The notes below the pieces were generated by a model. That model was given only the letters and a program-made list of their open reading frames with translations, had not been told where the DNA came from and did no database searches. A DNA stretch of 64,000 nucleotides, taken from contig NZ_CP010834.1 of NCBI RefSeq assembly GCF_001548675.1, positions 1,895,501-1,959,500 on the forward strand, written 5' to 3'. The DNA is from Methanobrevibacter sp. YE315. Lineage in GTDB: Archaea; Methanobacteriota; Methanobacteria; Methanobacteriales; Methanobacteriaceae. Within the stretch, counting starts at the first letter, position 1; each line of letters opens with the position of its first letter. Positions 63,379-64,000 of the stretch are shown piece by piece. The position numbers and the translations under genes are program-made.

Positions 63379-63995
63379 ATTAATCCCCTTATTAAGTTAT
63401 CAATATAATTTTTAGCTCCGCCAATATCACCCTTTTTAATGAAATTATTGACATTGTCATCTTCAAAAATCTCATAAAGAAAGTTTCTACGGTCCTTTTG
63501 GTCTTCAACAATTTCTTTTAATTTATTGCGAGCATAATCTTGAAGTTCGATTTCTAAAATATCCTCTTCAGTAATAATTGATTGAATTTTTTTTCTAAGT
63601 TGGCGAGCCATTAATGGACTTTTTCCATTTGTAAAAATAGATATTTCAATTTCTCCAATATTAAAGCTTGTAGGAACAATTATATCCCCTTTTTGTGGAA
63701 AATCTGCCCTATTAACCAATTTATCTTGAGCAATTCCACAAACATATTCTGACAACTCTTCATCGCCACTGGCTACAACAACCAAATCAGCCCACTTAAC
63801 CAACTCATCAACATCATCAGTGGAACATAAGACAGCCCCCTTACATTCCAATTCATCTGTTAAATGATTTCCAGCTAATTTTACATTAGCTCCATGAGTT
63901 AAAAATTTATTCGCTCTTCTAGTTGCAACTTCGCCGGTGCCTAAAATAAAAACATTCAAATCAGTTGTTTTTAAATAAAGAGAAGTCCAATCCAT
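63375..63995 (-). CDS. Precorrin-2 dehydrogenase / sirohydrochlorin ferrochelatase-like (CysG N-terminal type)
   Basis: A 206-residue NAD-dependent dehydrogenase converting precorrin-2 to sirohydrochlorin. It starts with TSLYLKTTDLNVFILGTGEVATRRANKFLTHGANVKL (Rossmann loop GTGEVA), then WADLVVVASGD, VNRADFPQKGDIIVPTSFN and IFTNGKSPLMARQLRKKI, all family motifs. It is translationally coupled to hemA. It begins within a few bases of the window edge but appears complete, with ATG at 63995. Confidence 0.92.
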   Translation of the reverse strand: MDWTSLYLKTTDLNVFILGTGEVATRRANKFLTHGANVKLAGNHLTDELECKGAVLCSTDDVDELVKWADLVVVASGDEELSEYVCGIAQDKLVNRADFPQKGDIIVPTSFNIGEIEISIFTNGKSPLMARQLRKKIQSIITEEDILEIELQDYARNKLKEIVEDQKDRRNFLYEIFEDDNVNNFIKKGDIGGAKNYIDNLIRGLM

Positions 63996-64000
63996 TTTAA

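Noticed and set aside
1-64000. tRNA, rRNA and CRISPR features
   Set aside because: No GC-rich cloverleaf-like segments or regularly spaced repeats were seen in the gaps; a covariance-model scan would settle small RNAs.

Overview
The window is AT-rich chromosomal DNA from a methanogenic archaeon of the order Methanobacteriales, most likely Methanobrevibacter (an animal-gut genus). The evidence is the gene set: 4-demethylwyosine synthase, aIF1A, Rio1 kinase, topoisomerase VI, DGGGP synthase, archaeal-type GAPDH, HypD, KorABCD with SucC, PycB, cobamide genes and surface genes of the gut-methanogen type. Species cannot be settled by eye. Genes are densely packed. Starts are often preceded by AGGTG/GGAGG-type Shine-Dalgarno (SD) sequences, several of them driving TTG starts. 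I saw no rRNA, tRNA, CRISPR array, transposase or phage gene.

Region 1 (1-11 kb): triosephosphate isomerase (cut by the window edge), wyosine tRNA modification (taw1), and the oxidoreductase part of the incomplete reductive TCA pathway (korD-korA-korB-korC-sucC plus a flavoprotein on the minus strand, fumarase beta subunit divergent). Then come a long FKBP prolyl isomerase, a DUF763 protein, trm56, and a cobamide pair (cbiS-like, cobS). Region 2 (11-20 kb): larC-queC, a winged-helix regulator, an M48 protease, a DUF4012-like membrane protein, an ICMT-like methyltransferase, an old-yellow-enzyme homologue, pycB and inositol-phosphate synthase.

Region 3 (20-33 kb) is an envelope locus. A plus-strand run holds a GT4 glycosyltransferase, DGGGP synthase, a GT-C-like membrane protein, a second GT4, a zinc-ribbon/NERD membrane protein and a hexapeptide acyltransferase. 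It converges on a minus-strand operon: a cytidylyltransferase/PseG-like fusion, NeuB, a GT-B-like transferase and a flippase. Together these look like a route to make, activate, transfer and export a sialic-acid-like nonulosonic acid.

Region 4 (33-39 kb): hypD, phosphoglycolate phosphatase, PmbA/TldD-like protease, small proteins, moeA, aIF1A and rio1. Region 5 (about 39.3-50.0 kb) is an accessory block that separates aIF1A-Rio1 from the KH protein and Top6B-Top6A, genes I expect to be adjacent in euryarchaea. It carries a transglutaminase-like protein, a large secreted adhesin-like repeat protein, an NADP secondary-alcohol dehydrogenase plus F420:NADP oxidoreductase pair, two tandem related regulators, an M14-like secreted protein, a TetR regulator with a decayed gene behind it, and a DUF11 surface protein.

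Region 6 (50-64 kb): KH protein, top6B, top6A; a metal-efflux module (CsoR-type repressor, P1B ATPase, HMA chaperone) with two matching 18-bp operators; an alpha/beta hydrolase; GAPDH; an endonuclease IV-family protein; a zinc-ribbon protein; a membrane metallophosphoesterase; an AAA ATPase; and the start of tetrapyrrole synthesis (a CysG-N-type dehydrogenase and hemA).
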